Positions 12,501 to 23,175 of a stretch of DNA of 64,000 nt are shown piece by piece. The notes below the pieces were generated by a model. The model made no database searches and was not told where the DNA came from. It saw only the letters and a list, made by a program, of their open reading frames with translations. Source of the DNA: Diploscapter coronatus (Eukaryota > Nematoda > Chromadorea > Rhabditida > Rhabditidae); contig OZ038422.1 in assembly GCA_964036155.1 (NCBI GenBank), forward strand, positions 14,841,201 through 14,905,200. Reading direction: 5' to 3'. The first letter of the stretch is position 1. Every line of letters starts with the position of its first letter. The position numbers were made by a program, and so were the translations under genes.

Positions 12501-13112
12501 CGTAAAGAAATCACTTCAAATTTTATTGAAACTTCAGGGAAAAAATTAAAGAGATAGATTTAAAAATTGCAGACTGCCGTCGATGATCTCTGCGCCGCTC
12601 CCATCGCTGCTAACACTCGAAGGTACAAGAAGCTGAAGGAAATGGGCATTCATGTCGAGCACGAAATGTGCAACGGAGGGCACATCGTGGAGCCTCCTTA
12701 TTTTCCACATCATGACATGGTCTACTCCAAATACTTGAGTGAGTTTTAATAGCATTATATAACAAAGAGAAAAATACTTAATTTAAAAATACAAATAGCT
12801 TCACATTGATATTTGCGAAACTATTTGACCCCATACTGAAGTAGATCACCAACTTTTTGTCGTTACAAATAAAAATTGATTAAAACTTATAAGATTTCAG
12901 GCTCATTCAACGGCTATGGCGGCGAAGTTTGTTTGCACGGAAAGTCGCAGGAATACACCTGGTCCAGAACGGTCGACTTCTTCTGCAGATTCTTGGACAA
13001 GCCTAGGCCTCTCCCAGAGTGGAACCGATTGACGAAAATCATCAAACCAACTCGAGCTCAGCAAGTCGAACTCGTTAAATCACAAACGAAGTGTTATTGC
13101 CCTAAACTGTAG
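9545..13112 (+). CDS. acyl-CoA thioesterase / BAAT family enzyme
   Basis: Nine exons (9545-9672, 10168-10274, 10316-10421, 10691-10815, 11118-11287, 11424-11629, 11805-11949, 12573-12738, 12901-13112) give 454 aa with perfect phase. The N-terminal BAAT/thioester-hydrolase domain shows GTYFGADPMGLF, and the C-terminal alpha/beta-hydrolase shows the nucleophile elbow GVSLGG. The likely triad is Ser236, Asp333 or Asp334, and His366 in NGGHIVEPPYFPH, a strongly conserved family motif. Vertebrate BAAT uses Cys at the nucleophile; Ser here fits the acyl-CoA thioesterase branch, which hydrolyses long-chain acyl-CoA to fatty acid and CoA. The last residues are PKL, a weak look-alike of a peroxisomal PTS1 signal. 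A polyadenylation signal AATAAA lies at 13243. Chemoreceptor genes flank it; no operon is evident. Confidence 0.92.
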
Positions 13113-13333
13113 CATTTAAATTTATTGATATTAACCATTACATATTTTGTACAATTCCATTGATTCTTTGGAATTTTATTATGTCAAGTATTTGAGATTT
13201 GTACGTATCGGATACAGATACAAAATTGTATTGCAAATTGCAAATAAAGCTTTACGATTATTTTTCAAAATTTTATTTCTATTTTCGCATTTTTAATCAT
13301 AAAAATTGATACGATTTTAAAATTATTGGTCCA

Positions 13334-14815
13334 ATGAAATTCAACCCACTAAACTTTGGGACAGAATTTTTCGCAGTGATTTATCTAATCATCACTTTCG
13401 CTGCAATTAACAATGGATTACTTATTTACCTAATTCTAACGCAGACCAAACATAATATCGGAACCTACAAATGGGTGATCTTCTCCTTTGCATGCTATGA
13501 CATTCTATATTCTTCGATATTTGGACAGCTGAAAATCGTAAGCATTAAAAATTTATACGGCAACCTGGAAGGGTAGTTGCATACGAAATAGTATGGGAAA
13601 AGATTCTCTACCCTACCAAAACCTATCCTACTTCGTATGGAACTATGCAACGATGCAACTACTCTTCCAGGTTGCCACTTATACAATCTTTTTCGTTTCA
13701 AATCTTAGTGCATTTTTGCTCAAAATGGATCATACATCGGATTTCTAGCAACATATCAGTTTGATGATCCCTATGTTGGGAGAATTATTCTTATGATCGA
13801 CATTTGTACCTATATAATGAGCTTGACTATCATCGCTATTCATTTTCTTTATCGATATTTGGCTATTTGCAAGTAAGAATACACTATTTTTTGAGAAAAA
13901 AGTCGTATTTTTAGAGTAGAAAAATTAAAATGGTTCAGCACAAAATATCATGCGATGTTCTGGGTTCTAGTGTGCCTATCATTCAGCGTGATTTGGGGAA
14001 CTTTAGCCATTTATGTGATGTATCCTGATAAAATTGTAGGGTCAACCTCAATTCATCCTCACATTCGAATTTTAGGTATTTGAAAATATGAGCTACGAAT
14101 TTTATAAGACATTCTCAGTGCCGCTTGAAAATTTGACAATACTTGGAATTTCGTATTATGTGAGTATTTTATGAGAGGACGATTTTATAGACCGAAAATT
14201 AGTACACGCATAATGAGAAGAAAACTATCCAATGGGATACCGTAATAGGGATCATTGTGCTCACAATCTTGGTAATGACAACGTTTCTGGTCATCTGTAT
14301 TTGTGGAATCATGATCAAGAGGAATATTAAATCGGCTAATATCTGCAATAAAACAAGGAAATTGCATGTAAGCGTCAATTTTCCTTCATGGAACATTTAT
14401 ATACTTTATTTAGACGCAACTTTTCCATGCCTTATTCGTTCAAGTTAGTGAATTTCAGTATCTATTTCAAATCCGACTTTTAGAGTACAGCTATTTTCTT
14501 CACGTCGTATCTCATTCCCCTCTCTGTATATCTTATGCCCTTGATGGATTTTTCAACGAAAGCGTAAGTAAATTGAATATTGCTTAACTTAAAAAAAGCC
14601 GATCAAATTTTAGTTATGGGATGCATATTTGCTCATTAATTTCGCTATACACGGTTGGAAATCCACTCGTTGTGATATGGATCATCAGAGATTACCGAGA
14701 ATATTGCTTGAAGAAATTGGAAAACACCATCTTGAGCAAATTTTGCAAACTAATGAAATCGAAAATTGTCCCAACTTCACAACATTCGCATAGTACTACC
14801 AATGAAAGGGGATAA
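13334..14815 (+). CDS. Str/Srj-type 7TM chemoreceptor, complete
   Basis: Eight exons (13334-13537, 13709-13872, 13915-14035, 14076-14159, 14203-14367, 14414-14443, 14484-14563, 14614-14815) total 1050 nt, 349 aa. Family signatures are the TM1-TM2 segment LIYLILTQT followed by IGTYKW, HFLYRYLAIC at the end of TM3, a 30-nt exon encoding TQLFHALFVQ between TM5 and TM6, and IIRDYREYC after TM7. The 30-nt exon and the 164, 121 and 165 nt exons recur in the paralogues downstream. Intron 1 holds a small foldback element. It is the founder-like member of the cluster and is probably a sensory-neuron receptor; ligand unknown. Confidence 0.9.
13559..13676. repeat. foldback element in receptor intron 1
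   Basis: The left end GGCAACCTGGAAGGGTAGTT is matched in inverse at the right end (ACTCTTCCAGGTTGCC) with one mismatch, and ATACGAA pairs with TTCGTAT inside. The element is about 118 bp and sits wholly in the intron. A related element of similar size occurs in intron 1 of the paralogue at 18916. Confidence 0.7.
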
Positions 14816-15197
14816 TTGAAAATGATCAGACATGTCGAATTTTGCACATAAATTGCACATACCATTTGACCTTTTTTGACCAAATTGATATATTTACTAT
14901 CACACCTAATTGTAAATCACATTTGAAGCTGAATAACATAAAATAGTAAATAAAAATTAACGTTATTCATAAACTTTGTACCTTGACGCTCACAATCAGT
15001 AAATCCTTATTCAAAAAATATTAAATAAATAAATAAATGGAATGTCATTTTCTCAGTTCTAATTTTCAAAGGGACCTTTTAATTATTTAAGTCCGAGGTA
15101 AAATTTGAAGAATTATATAGATGAAAGCATGGTAGTTGTATTATCATCGTCTAGTTTATAGGTTTGATACTATCAATCCAGTGTTTTAATAGTTCCA
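14816..15197. other. intergenic in Str cluster
   Basis: A 380-base AT-rich spacer with 3' untranslated sequence of the preceding receptor and the former promoter of the relic gene. No other element seen. Confidence 0.4.
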
Positions 15198-15398
15198 ATG
15201 TATAATCCTCTGAATTTCGACACTGGATTCTTCTGGATTTGTTACTGTCAGATTTCTCTGTCAGCGATCAGCAACAGCTTTCTCGCATATCTGATTATCA
15301 CTCAAACCCAGTCGAAAATTGGAACATATAAATATTTTACACTCGTGTTCGCAACTTATGATATATTCTATTCTGTCATTCTTGGGGTTTTCAAAGTG
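15198..15398 (+). pseudogene. Str/Srj receptor relic, exon 1 only
   Basis: A 201-nt exon starting MYNPLNFDTGFFW, the same length and TM1-TM2 layout as exon 1 of the intact genes at 16329 and 18916, and followed by a proper donor (gtaggt). None of the later conserved exons (the TM3 HFxYRY exon, the 30-nt exon, the IIRDYRE exon) is found in the next 900 bases. The gene has therefore lost everything after exon 1. The frame runs on past the donor for about 49 codons, but that part is not receptor-like. Confidence 0.75.
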
Positions 15399-15926
15399 GT
15401 AGGTAAACCATTTTACAACATTTATGATTATCTACATAATTCGGAATTATCAGGAATATTGCCTGAAGAAGTTCAAAAATTCGATTCTAAACAAATGCTA
15501 TTCGCCTATACGGACAAAAATTGTTCCTTCGTTACCAGTAGCTACGAATGATAGCTCGGACCAAAAAAAAATAGGAGTTATTTGAAAATTTCATTTTTTT
15601 AAATTTTGTGGATTAAAACAAATTTTTAGCATGCAATTTAAAGAATAAAAATTCCAGTAATTGTACTTCAATCTACGTCAGCATGTTTGAATACTAATAT
15701 TGAATATAAGGAAATACTAAATAAAACCCCTGAAAATGAAATTTGCAAAATACGCTCAAGAAAAATTCCAAGATGCACTATTCTCACTAATTATTTATTC
15801 ATGCGGGGTAATTTTCTAACAATAGGCCTTGCACATCCTAATTTAGGTCAATTCTATCCTCTCCAGTACTTTCGTCACTATTTACGATAAGATAATATGC
15901 TAAAATTCATCTTCGAGAGAAATTGC

Positions 15927-18199
15927 ATAAATAGTGATTACGTTCGTTTTTTCTTTCTAAATTTCCTTTACAGGTGTATTCATAAAAGTCACCGTTTTTG
16001 AAATCATGGTTAGTCAATTAACTAATATCTATAGATTCAAGATCAGTAAATGGGCGTGAAATTTTATTTAATGAGAATGGGTAAATAAAGTAGGCATAAA
16101 ATAGGTTTCTTAACTTTTTCTATTCAATTCGCATTTCTTAATGCAAAGCCTAACCTCATTCAATGGCATTTGATTAGCGCTTTAATCAAGAATATCTAAT
16201 CATTCACACAAAATTGTGTGCTTCTGCAACAAAGTGACTCGACGAAACATGAATACTAAACCTCAAAGTATTTAGGTTTCAAGTTATTTTATAATTCATA
16301 TATTTAGAGTCTAACCAAACCTATACTAATGTACAATCCAGCTAATTTTGAGCCATTATTTTTCTGGATCTGTTATGCTCAGATTTTCATTTCCGTAACA
16401 AGCAATGGATTTTTGGTTTATCTGATTTCTACTCAAACGAGATCTAAGGTCGGAACCTACAAGTTTCTAATGCTAATATTTGCTATTTATGATATCATAT
16501 ATTCCATTATTTTTGGTTATTTTAAAATGGTAGGTAGAATGTTTAATTAAAATATAGAAAATATTTTAGGCCCTTTTCGCTGTTAACGGTGCATTCGTTG
16601 CATTTTTAGTCACTTTTAAATTTGACATTTATTTTTTCGAAGTTCTAACCTTATTGTTAGTATTTTTCGTCTATTTCCAAAGCATGACGATCATGATTAC
16701 GCATTTTGTTTATCGGTATATTGCTGTTTGCAAGTGGGTTTATTTCGATAAAAAATTACTGTAATGGTTAAAAATTTAGACCTCACTTATTGTATTGGTT
16801 TGAAGAAAAATCATACATAATCAGGATATCTGTATCGTGTTTTACAATTGGTTTATTGTTTAGCATACTTTTATATTATATTGCAGCGCCAGATGAAAAG
16901 GTTGATTTCAAAAAATCACAAAACTTATTAATTTTTAATCGATTCAGATCTATAACTTGATTGGGCCAAAGTTCAACGAAAATTTTCATGTTCCACTCCA
17001 GAATGTTACAGCTATTGTGGTTTTGTATTTCTATGTAAACACATTATATTACTTTCCTCTAGCTTATGTTTGAAAATTTTAGTTTGATAAAACTGGCGAA
17101 ATGATAATAAATTGGTCTACCTGCATCGGTATAATCGTCATGGCACTATTCCTGACATCGTTGTTAGCCATCATGATACTAACCGCATTCGTAATTAAAT
17201 ATTATATACGAAAATCTCAAATTAGCAAAAGAACTAAAAAATTACAGGTATGGATAATTAAACTTATCAGAGAAAATAATTACCATTTTTTTGCAGTTCC
17301 AGCTTTTCTATGCACTAATAGTCCAGGTGAAATTCATCAGTGTAGACTAAGAGATAAGCGACAATCATTTTTCAGAGCATGGTGATATTTTCTACCTCGT
17401 ACATTGAACCCATGATAGAATTCATCTTACCGATTTTCAATATATCGTATGGAAAGTAAGTAAATGTAAAACATATTTGCGATGAGTGATAATTTCAGGT
17501 TTGGAGATTATATTTGTGTATTGATGTCGATTTACCCGATGATCAGTCCTTTTCTTGTCATCTCCATCATTCGGGACTATCGTGAATACTGCATGAGGAA
17601 ATTGTATGACTCGATTTAAAGCGATTTGGAAATGACATGGCTTTTTGACAACAGAATTTTGATACTATTGGATAAACTGGGTGGATACCACTGAACACCA
17701 AAAATTTTGGTGCGCAGTAACCGTTCCCCTATGGGTTGAGGGGAGATCTAGCCAAGGATGAATTATTCATGTTGTTTCAAAATATTTTTTCTTTCAAAAA
17801 AAGTCACGCTATTTTCGAGTTTCAAGTTTTAGCCTAGTTTGTAAGTTGTTAAATTTCAGACATATTGCATCACCATCCAATTCATCTAGCCATAGTAGCC
17901 TCGAAAAATCATCAGGACAAATGTTCGTCGTCGTGAATAATAGAAAATGAATACCAAATTAATTGGCATAAACGATAAATTTCTTGAATTTTGTTTCGTT
18001 AAATTTCTTGTTCTGAGAATAAATGCATTTTCCGATTTCTCGTCTAAAGTATTATTTATCAATAGTCAGTTCAAAATATTAAATTATAGGTGACTTATTC
18101 AACAATAATAGTTTGATCTACGATTTTTATCTAGATAAACAGATACCATTTCGAATTTAAAACAAAAATTGTCTATGAAATTTAATCCTCTAAATTTAG
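15927..18199 (+). repeat. tandem duplication, unit 1
   Basis: This block and 18521-20721 are nearly identical over the promoter region, a complete receptor gene, its 3' flank and the first few codons of a following receptor gene. The shared left end starts ATAAATAGTGATTACG. At the right end homology stops inside a start-codon region (ATGAAATTTAATCC...), leaving a truncated start at 18175. Unit 1 carries an extra segment of about 214 bp in the last receptor intron. Confidence 0.85.
16329..17950 (+). CDS. Str/Srj-type 7TM chemoreceptor, tandem copy 1
   Basis: Nine exons (16329-16529, 16570-16733, 16780-16900, 16948-17034, 17083-17247, 17297-17326, 17376-17455, 17499-17603, 17860-17950) sum to 1044 nt, 347 aa. 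It shows MYNPANFEP at the start, THFVYRYIAVC after TM3, the 30-nt exon FQLFYALIVQ, IIRDYREYCMRKL after TM7 and a Ser-rich tail ending VVVNNRK. The last intron is 256 nt instead of 42 nt in the twin gene; without splicing there, the frame stops four codons later. The protein is close to identical with the product at 18916, with clustered changes in the first exon and the tail. Function: chemoreceptor of unknown ligand. Confidence 0.9.
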
Positions 18200-18520
18200 A
18201 AGTACTGATATCACAGATGAAATTCAAGTCATAACTGATGGGCTATTTACCTATTTAAAACGATCGCCGGCACTTGATTGGCAGTCATGGTGGAAATTTC
18301 ATTATTTTAACTCCATAAAGCAGCATGTGATTGTTTTCGTCAAAAATATTTTATAATTCGATAAATTTAGATAACATTAAGGCTAAACTAAATGATATAT
18401 TTTATGGCATAGTTTTTGAAAACGCGACTTACTATCTGATCGATAAAAGTTTTGTTACATTTTATTTAGTATGTTGCGACAATTCCAAGTTTTCCTAAAA
18501 ATTAACTTTAAAGAAAAAGT
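18200..18520. other. unique spacer between duplication units
   Basis: About 320 bases between the end of homology of unit 1 and the start of unit 2, without counterpart elsewhere in the window and without a recognisable gene. It may be filler from the duplication event or later divergence. Confidence 0.4.
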
Positions 18521-18915
18521 ATAAATAGTGATTACGTTCGTTTTTCTTTCTAAATTTCCTTTACAGGTGTATTCATAAAAGTCGCCGTTTTTGAAATCAT
18601 GGTTAGTCAATTAACTAATATCTATAGATTCAAGATCAGTAAATGGGCGTGAAATTTTGTTTAATGAGAATGGCTAAACGAAATAAGCATAAAATTATTT
18701 ACCTATGCCCACTTTGTGACTTTTCATTTCTTAATGCAAAGCCTAACCTCGTTCAATGGCATTTGATTAGCGCTTTAATCAAGAATATCTAATCATTCAC
18801 ACAAGCTGTATCTACAATAAAATGACTCGATGAAGTATGAATATTAAACCTTAAAGTTTTAGCTTTCAAGTTATTTCATATTGCTCATATTTAGGATTCA
18901 ACCACTTCAAAAATA

Positions 18916-20483
18916 ATGTACAACCCAGCAAACTTTGATCGCTTATTTTTCTGGATCTGTTATGCTCAGATTTTCATTTCCGTAACGAGCAATGGATTTT
19001 TGGTTTATCTGATTTCTACACAGACGAGATCTAAGGTCGGAACCTACAAGTTTCTAATGCTAATATTTGCTATTTATGATATCATATATTCCATTATTTT
19101 TGGTTATTTTAAAATGGTAAGATGGTGATTAATACAATTTTATAGATGAATGGAAACATTGTATCAGATAACATACGAAATAAAATGAATAATAATCTTT
19201 ACCCTACTCTCTATCTTATCCTAGCCTATGTTATTTCGCATGCTATGAGCTGCTATATTATAATGTTTCTAAATTTTTAATATTTTAAATTTTATTTTCA
19301 ATATATTTTAGGCAGGTTTCGCTGTTAATGGTGCATTCGTTGCATTTTTAGTCACTTTTAAATTTGATATTTATTTTTTCGAAGTTCTAACCTTGTTGTT
19401 AGTAATTTTCGTCTATTTCCAAAGCATGACGATCATGATTACGCATTTTGTTTATCGGTATATTGCTGTTTGCAAGTGGGTTTATTTCGATAAAAAATTA
19501 CTGTAATGGTTAAAAATTTAGACCTCACTTATTGTATTGGTTTGAAGAAAAATCATACATAATCAGGATATCTGTATCGTGTTTTACAATTGGTTTATTG
19601 TTTAGCATACTTTTATATTATATTGCAGCACCAAATGAAAAGGTTGATTTCAAAAAAATCATAAAACTTATTAACTTTGAATCGATTCAGATCTATAACT
19701 TGATTGGGCCAAAGTTCAACGAAAATTTTCATGTTCCGCTCCAAAATGTTACAGCTATTGTGGTTATATATTTTTATGTATGGATTATTTTTTGCAAATT
19801 TTAATCCAACATTTCAGTTTGATAAAACTGGCGAAATGGTAATAAATTGGCCTACCTGCATCGGCATAATCGTCATGGCATTATTCCTGACGTCGTTGCT
19901 GGCCATCATGATATTAACTGCCTTTGTTATCAAAAACCACATTCTAAAATCGCAGATTAGCAAAAAAACTAAAAAATTACAGGTATGGGTAATTAAACTT
20001 ACCAGAGAAACTAATTAGCATTTTTGCAGTTCCAGCTTTTCTATGCACTAATGGTCCAGGTGAAATTCCCCAATGTAGACTAAAAGATAAGCGACAATCG
20101 TTTTTCAGAGCATGGTGATATTTTCTACCTCCTACATAGAGCCTATGATAGAATTCATTTTACCGATTTTCAATATATCATATGGAGAGTAAGTAAGTGT
20201 AAACATACTTGCGATGAGTGATAACTTCAGGTTTGGGAATTATATTTGCGTACTGATGTCGATATATGCGATGATAAATCCATGGCTGGCTATCTACATC
20301 ATTCGGGACTATCGAGAATACTGCATGAGGAAATTGTATGATAATATTTTAGATTTTTTTTTTAATGTAAATTTTAGGCATATTCCGTCATCGTCATCAG
20401 AGTCATTAAGTAACAATAGCTTTGAAAAATCATCAGGACAAATATTCGTCGTCGTGAATAATAGAAAATCAACACCAAATTAA
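18916..20483 (+). CDS. Str/Srj-type 7TM chemoreceptor, tandem copy 2
   Basis: Nine exons (18916-19116, 19312-19475, 19522-19642, 19691-19777, 19818-19982, 20030-20059, 20109-20188, 20231-20335, 20378-20483) sum to 1059 nt, 352 aa. Motifs match its twin at 16329: MYNPANFDR, THFVYRYIAVC, FQLFYALMVQ and IIRDYREYCMRKL. Two structural differences stand out. Intron 1 is 195 nt because of an inserted foldback element (40 nt in the twin). The last intron is only 42 nt, divisible by three and free of stops, so retention would add 14 residues without changing the frame. Confidence 0.9.
19151..19270. repeat. foldback element in receptor intron 1
   Basis: GAAACATTGTA at the left and TATAATGTTTC at the right are inverse, and ACGAAATA pairs with TATTTCGC further in. 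The centre (CTTTACCCTACT...TATCCTAG) resembles the centre of the element at 13559, which suggests one small MITE family. Absent from the twin gene. Confidence 0.6.
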
Positions 20484-20696
20484 TTGGCATAAACGATAAA
20501 TTTCTTGAATTTTGTTTCGTTAAATTTCTTGTTCTGAGAATAAATGCATTTTCCGATTTCTCGTCTAAAGTATTATTTATCAATAGTCAGTTCAAAATAT
20601 TAAATTATAGGTGACTTATTCAACAATAATAGTCTGATCTACGATTTTTTATCTAGATAAACAGATACCATTTCGAATTTAAAACAAAAGCTGACT

Positions 20697-22041
20697 ATGA
20701 AATTTAATCCCCTAAATTTTGGAGTTAAATTCTTCGCAGTTATCTATACCATCATCATTTTGTCAATAACTAATAACAGATTGCTAATTTACTGTACCCT
20801 AACCCAAACTAGATCGAAGATAGGAAACTATAAATATGTGATGCTATGTCTCAGCAGTGTATGATATTTTATATTCGACCATTTTTGAGTATATGAAAAT
20901 AATAGGTATCATAAAATTTATATAATTTTTTGGCTTTATTTTCAGAGTATTTTCGCTGTAAGCGGGTCATATGTAGTGTTTCTATCCACTTATCAATTTG
21001 ACGATTTGAATATTGGAAAGATTGTCATTTTTATTGACATTTGCGTTTATTCCATGAGCACTTCGTTAATTATGATTCGTTATTTGTAGATATTTTGCGA
21101 TTTGCAAGTATGGAATCTAAATTATCCCAATAGTATCGAATTTTAGGGTTGAAAAATTGAGATGGTTCAGTAAAATTCAACATGCAATAATGTGGCTTTT
21201 GATGTGCATCTTCTTCAGTACTCTTTGGGGTGAATTTGCGAATTATGTCATGTATCCAGATAACAATTTTTTTAAAACATTTATAAAAAAAAACATAATT
21301 TTAGATTTACGAAACTGTAGGTTCAAAGTTTAATGAAATTTATCATTTACCTATGGATACAATCTCATTGGTCGGTGTTTCATATTATTATGTAGGCAAG
21401 AAAAATATCAACTTGATTATCAATTATTTCAGTATACTATATACAAAGGATAGAAAGAAGAAAGATAATAAGATGGAAAACGACAATAGGAGAATAATTT
21501 AAATTGTGTTTTCAATTATGTTTACTTTTTTGATAATGTGCATCTGTGCGATGCTGATCAAGCGGGATATCAGTAATAAAACTAGGAAGTTACATGTAGG
21601 ATAAAATAACAACATTTGACCAATTATTCGGAAATAGATTTTAGTTGCAACTTTTCCACCCACTATTTTATCAGGTACAAGTTGAAGATAATGTGTTTTT
21701 TTCTAATGATTCATATTTTCAGAGCATAATCATATTCTACACCTCCTATATGACTTCATTATCTGCATACATTATACCTCTGCTAAACTTCAATATGAGC
21801 TGGTACATTTTTGCAGGATAACTCAATTTTCGGATATTTAATCTAGATACGGCATTTGCCTGTGCTCGATAATCTCGTTGTACACGATAATTCGATACTG
21901 ATGATGTATATTATCAGAGATTTCCGGGAATTTTTCCTGAATAGAATCAAAAATTCGATCTTGAGCAAGTTTTGCAATGAAATGGGAAAAATTGCACCAT
22001 CTAGCCAACTTTCTCAAATATCATGGCTAATAGATAAATAG
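20697..22041 (+). pseudogene. Str/Srj receptor pseudogene
   Basis: All the expected blocks can be traced in order: MKFNPLNFGVKFFAVIY, a TM2 segment, the RYFAICK end of TM3, VEKLRWFSK, a 30-nt-like exon LQLFHPLFYQ, and YIIRDFREFFLNRI after TM7. The frame is broken at least four times: in exon 1 near 20855-20865, in the TM3 exon (TATTTGTAG near 21085), in the TM5 exon with several stops near 21445-21500, and in the last exon near 21890. Closest in layout to the gene at 13334. The 5' end is shared with the tandem duplication. Confidence 0.85.
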
Positions 22042-22704
22042 GAATACCATAGGTCGCAGAAAATAATTGTAATCTGTGTTAACAAGACTATTTCCTGAAT
22101 TGATGAATAAAAATTAACCACGCAATTCTATACAACTACAAGCTAAATTCGGGGCAAAATAAATAAATAGATATGGACAGAAAACGCAAGTAGTTTCTCA
22201 AATTTGATGCTGGTGGGATCTTATAGCTTGAAATGTGTTATCGCCTCGATTGATAAAAAGATTTTTAAAATTTCTGAAAATGTTTTCCAAGAATAGAACC
22301 AAACTCTTCTTCCAAAGTTTTGATATTCAAAAACCGCCCATTTTTCGAATTCTTATCTGCCTTTTGACAAAGTGAAGCACTCATAATTAGATTCATCTCA
22401 AAATGCCTGAGGCATCTTTGAAGACTAAGAAATAACGATGAAAAATGAGAGATCACCAAGAAAACATAAAATAAAGGAATAGAACAATTGCGTAGTCAAA
22501 AGATGCGAACATGAGATAAAAAGTGCTTCTGTTTTACTCAATTTACCCTCTGACAACTATAGTATTTCCTCTTATCTACTATTTTCCCTAATTTATGTTT
22601 CAATCCATCTTTCTTGAGTTCGATTTTCTCTATGTGAAAAAATAAGTTATTTTATTGAGGTTTAGATACTTTTTATAAAGTAGCAAATTTCAAGCATTTT
22701 TCAG
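22042..22704. other. intergenic
   Basis: AT-rich spacer of about 660 bases between a receptor pseudogene and receptor debris. A minus-strand frame near 22265-22459 lacks splice context and family resemblance. Nothing else seen. Confidence 0.35.
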
Positions 22705-22936
22705 ATCACCGAAGGTGTCATTCTCTTTAATTTATGCTCTAGTCCTATCCGTCCCTAATTCGATTTCTTATTTATGTGAAGAAAAAACATATCCTGCTCT
22801 GTCATCTTTCGGGCTCATTTTTCGTTTTGCATTCGATATTCCTCCTTTTAACATTAGAATGCTCAACGCGACTTTTCACGTACTCTCTTTTTCACAAGCA
22901 TTTGAAATTTCAATTGCGTTAATTTGCAGACTTTAA
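22705..22936 (+). pseudogene. 7TM receptor fragment
   Basis: After a strong acceptor (tttttcag) about 77 codons are open. They encode hydrophobic segments spaced like TM2-TM3 of a chemoreceptor, with a short acidic loop containing LCEEKTYPAL. No matching upstream or downstream exons were found before the Srd gene. Family not assigned; probably a gene remnant. Confidence 0.35.
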
Positions 22937-23175
22937 ACAAATTAATTTTAACGGAATGTTCATCACATTTTCTTGCAAAGAGAGTGCTCCGATATTTTAC
23001 TGCATTTAGACAAAAAGAGTTTTGTGCAAAGGCTAAAATTTCAATTTAAATCGGCGAATGTCTTTATTGCGATTTCCAATTATATTGTCATCTCCATAGT
23101 GATATTAAAGTAAACATATTCAAGTTGTTCGAATTAAAAAATTTAGGAGCCTCATTTCAACAAGCCACACATGAA

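Larger units (their letters stand above)
18521..20721 (+). repeat. tandem duplication, unit 2
   Basis: Second copy of the block described at 15927. Here the right end continues into a longer, though damaged, receptor gene at 20697. The two units therefore show that the ancestral segment ended at the start of that gene. A foldback element in intron 1 is private to this unit. Confidence 0.85.
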
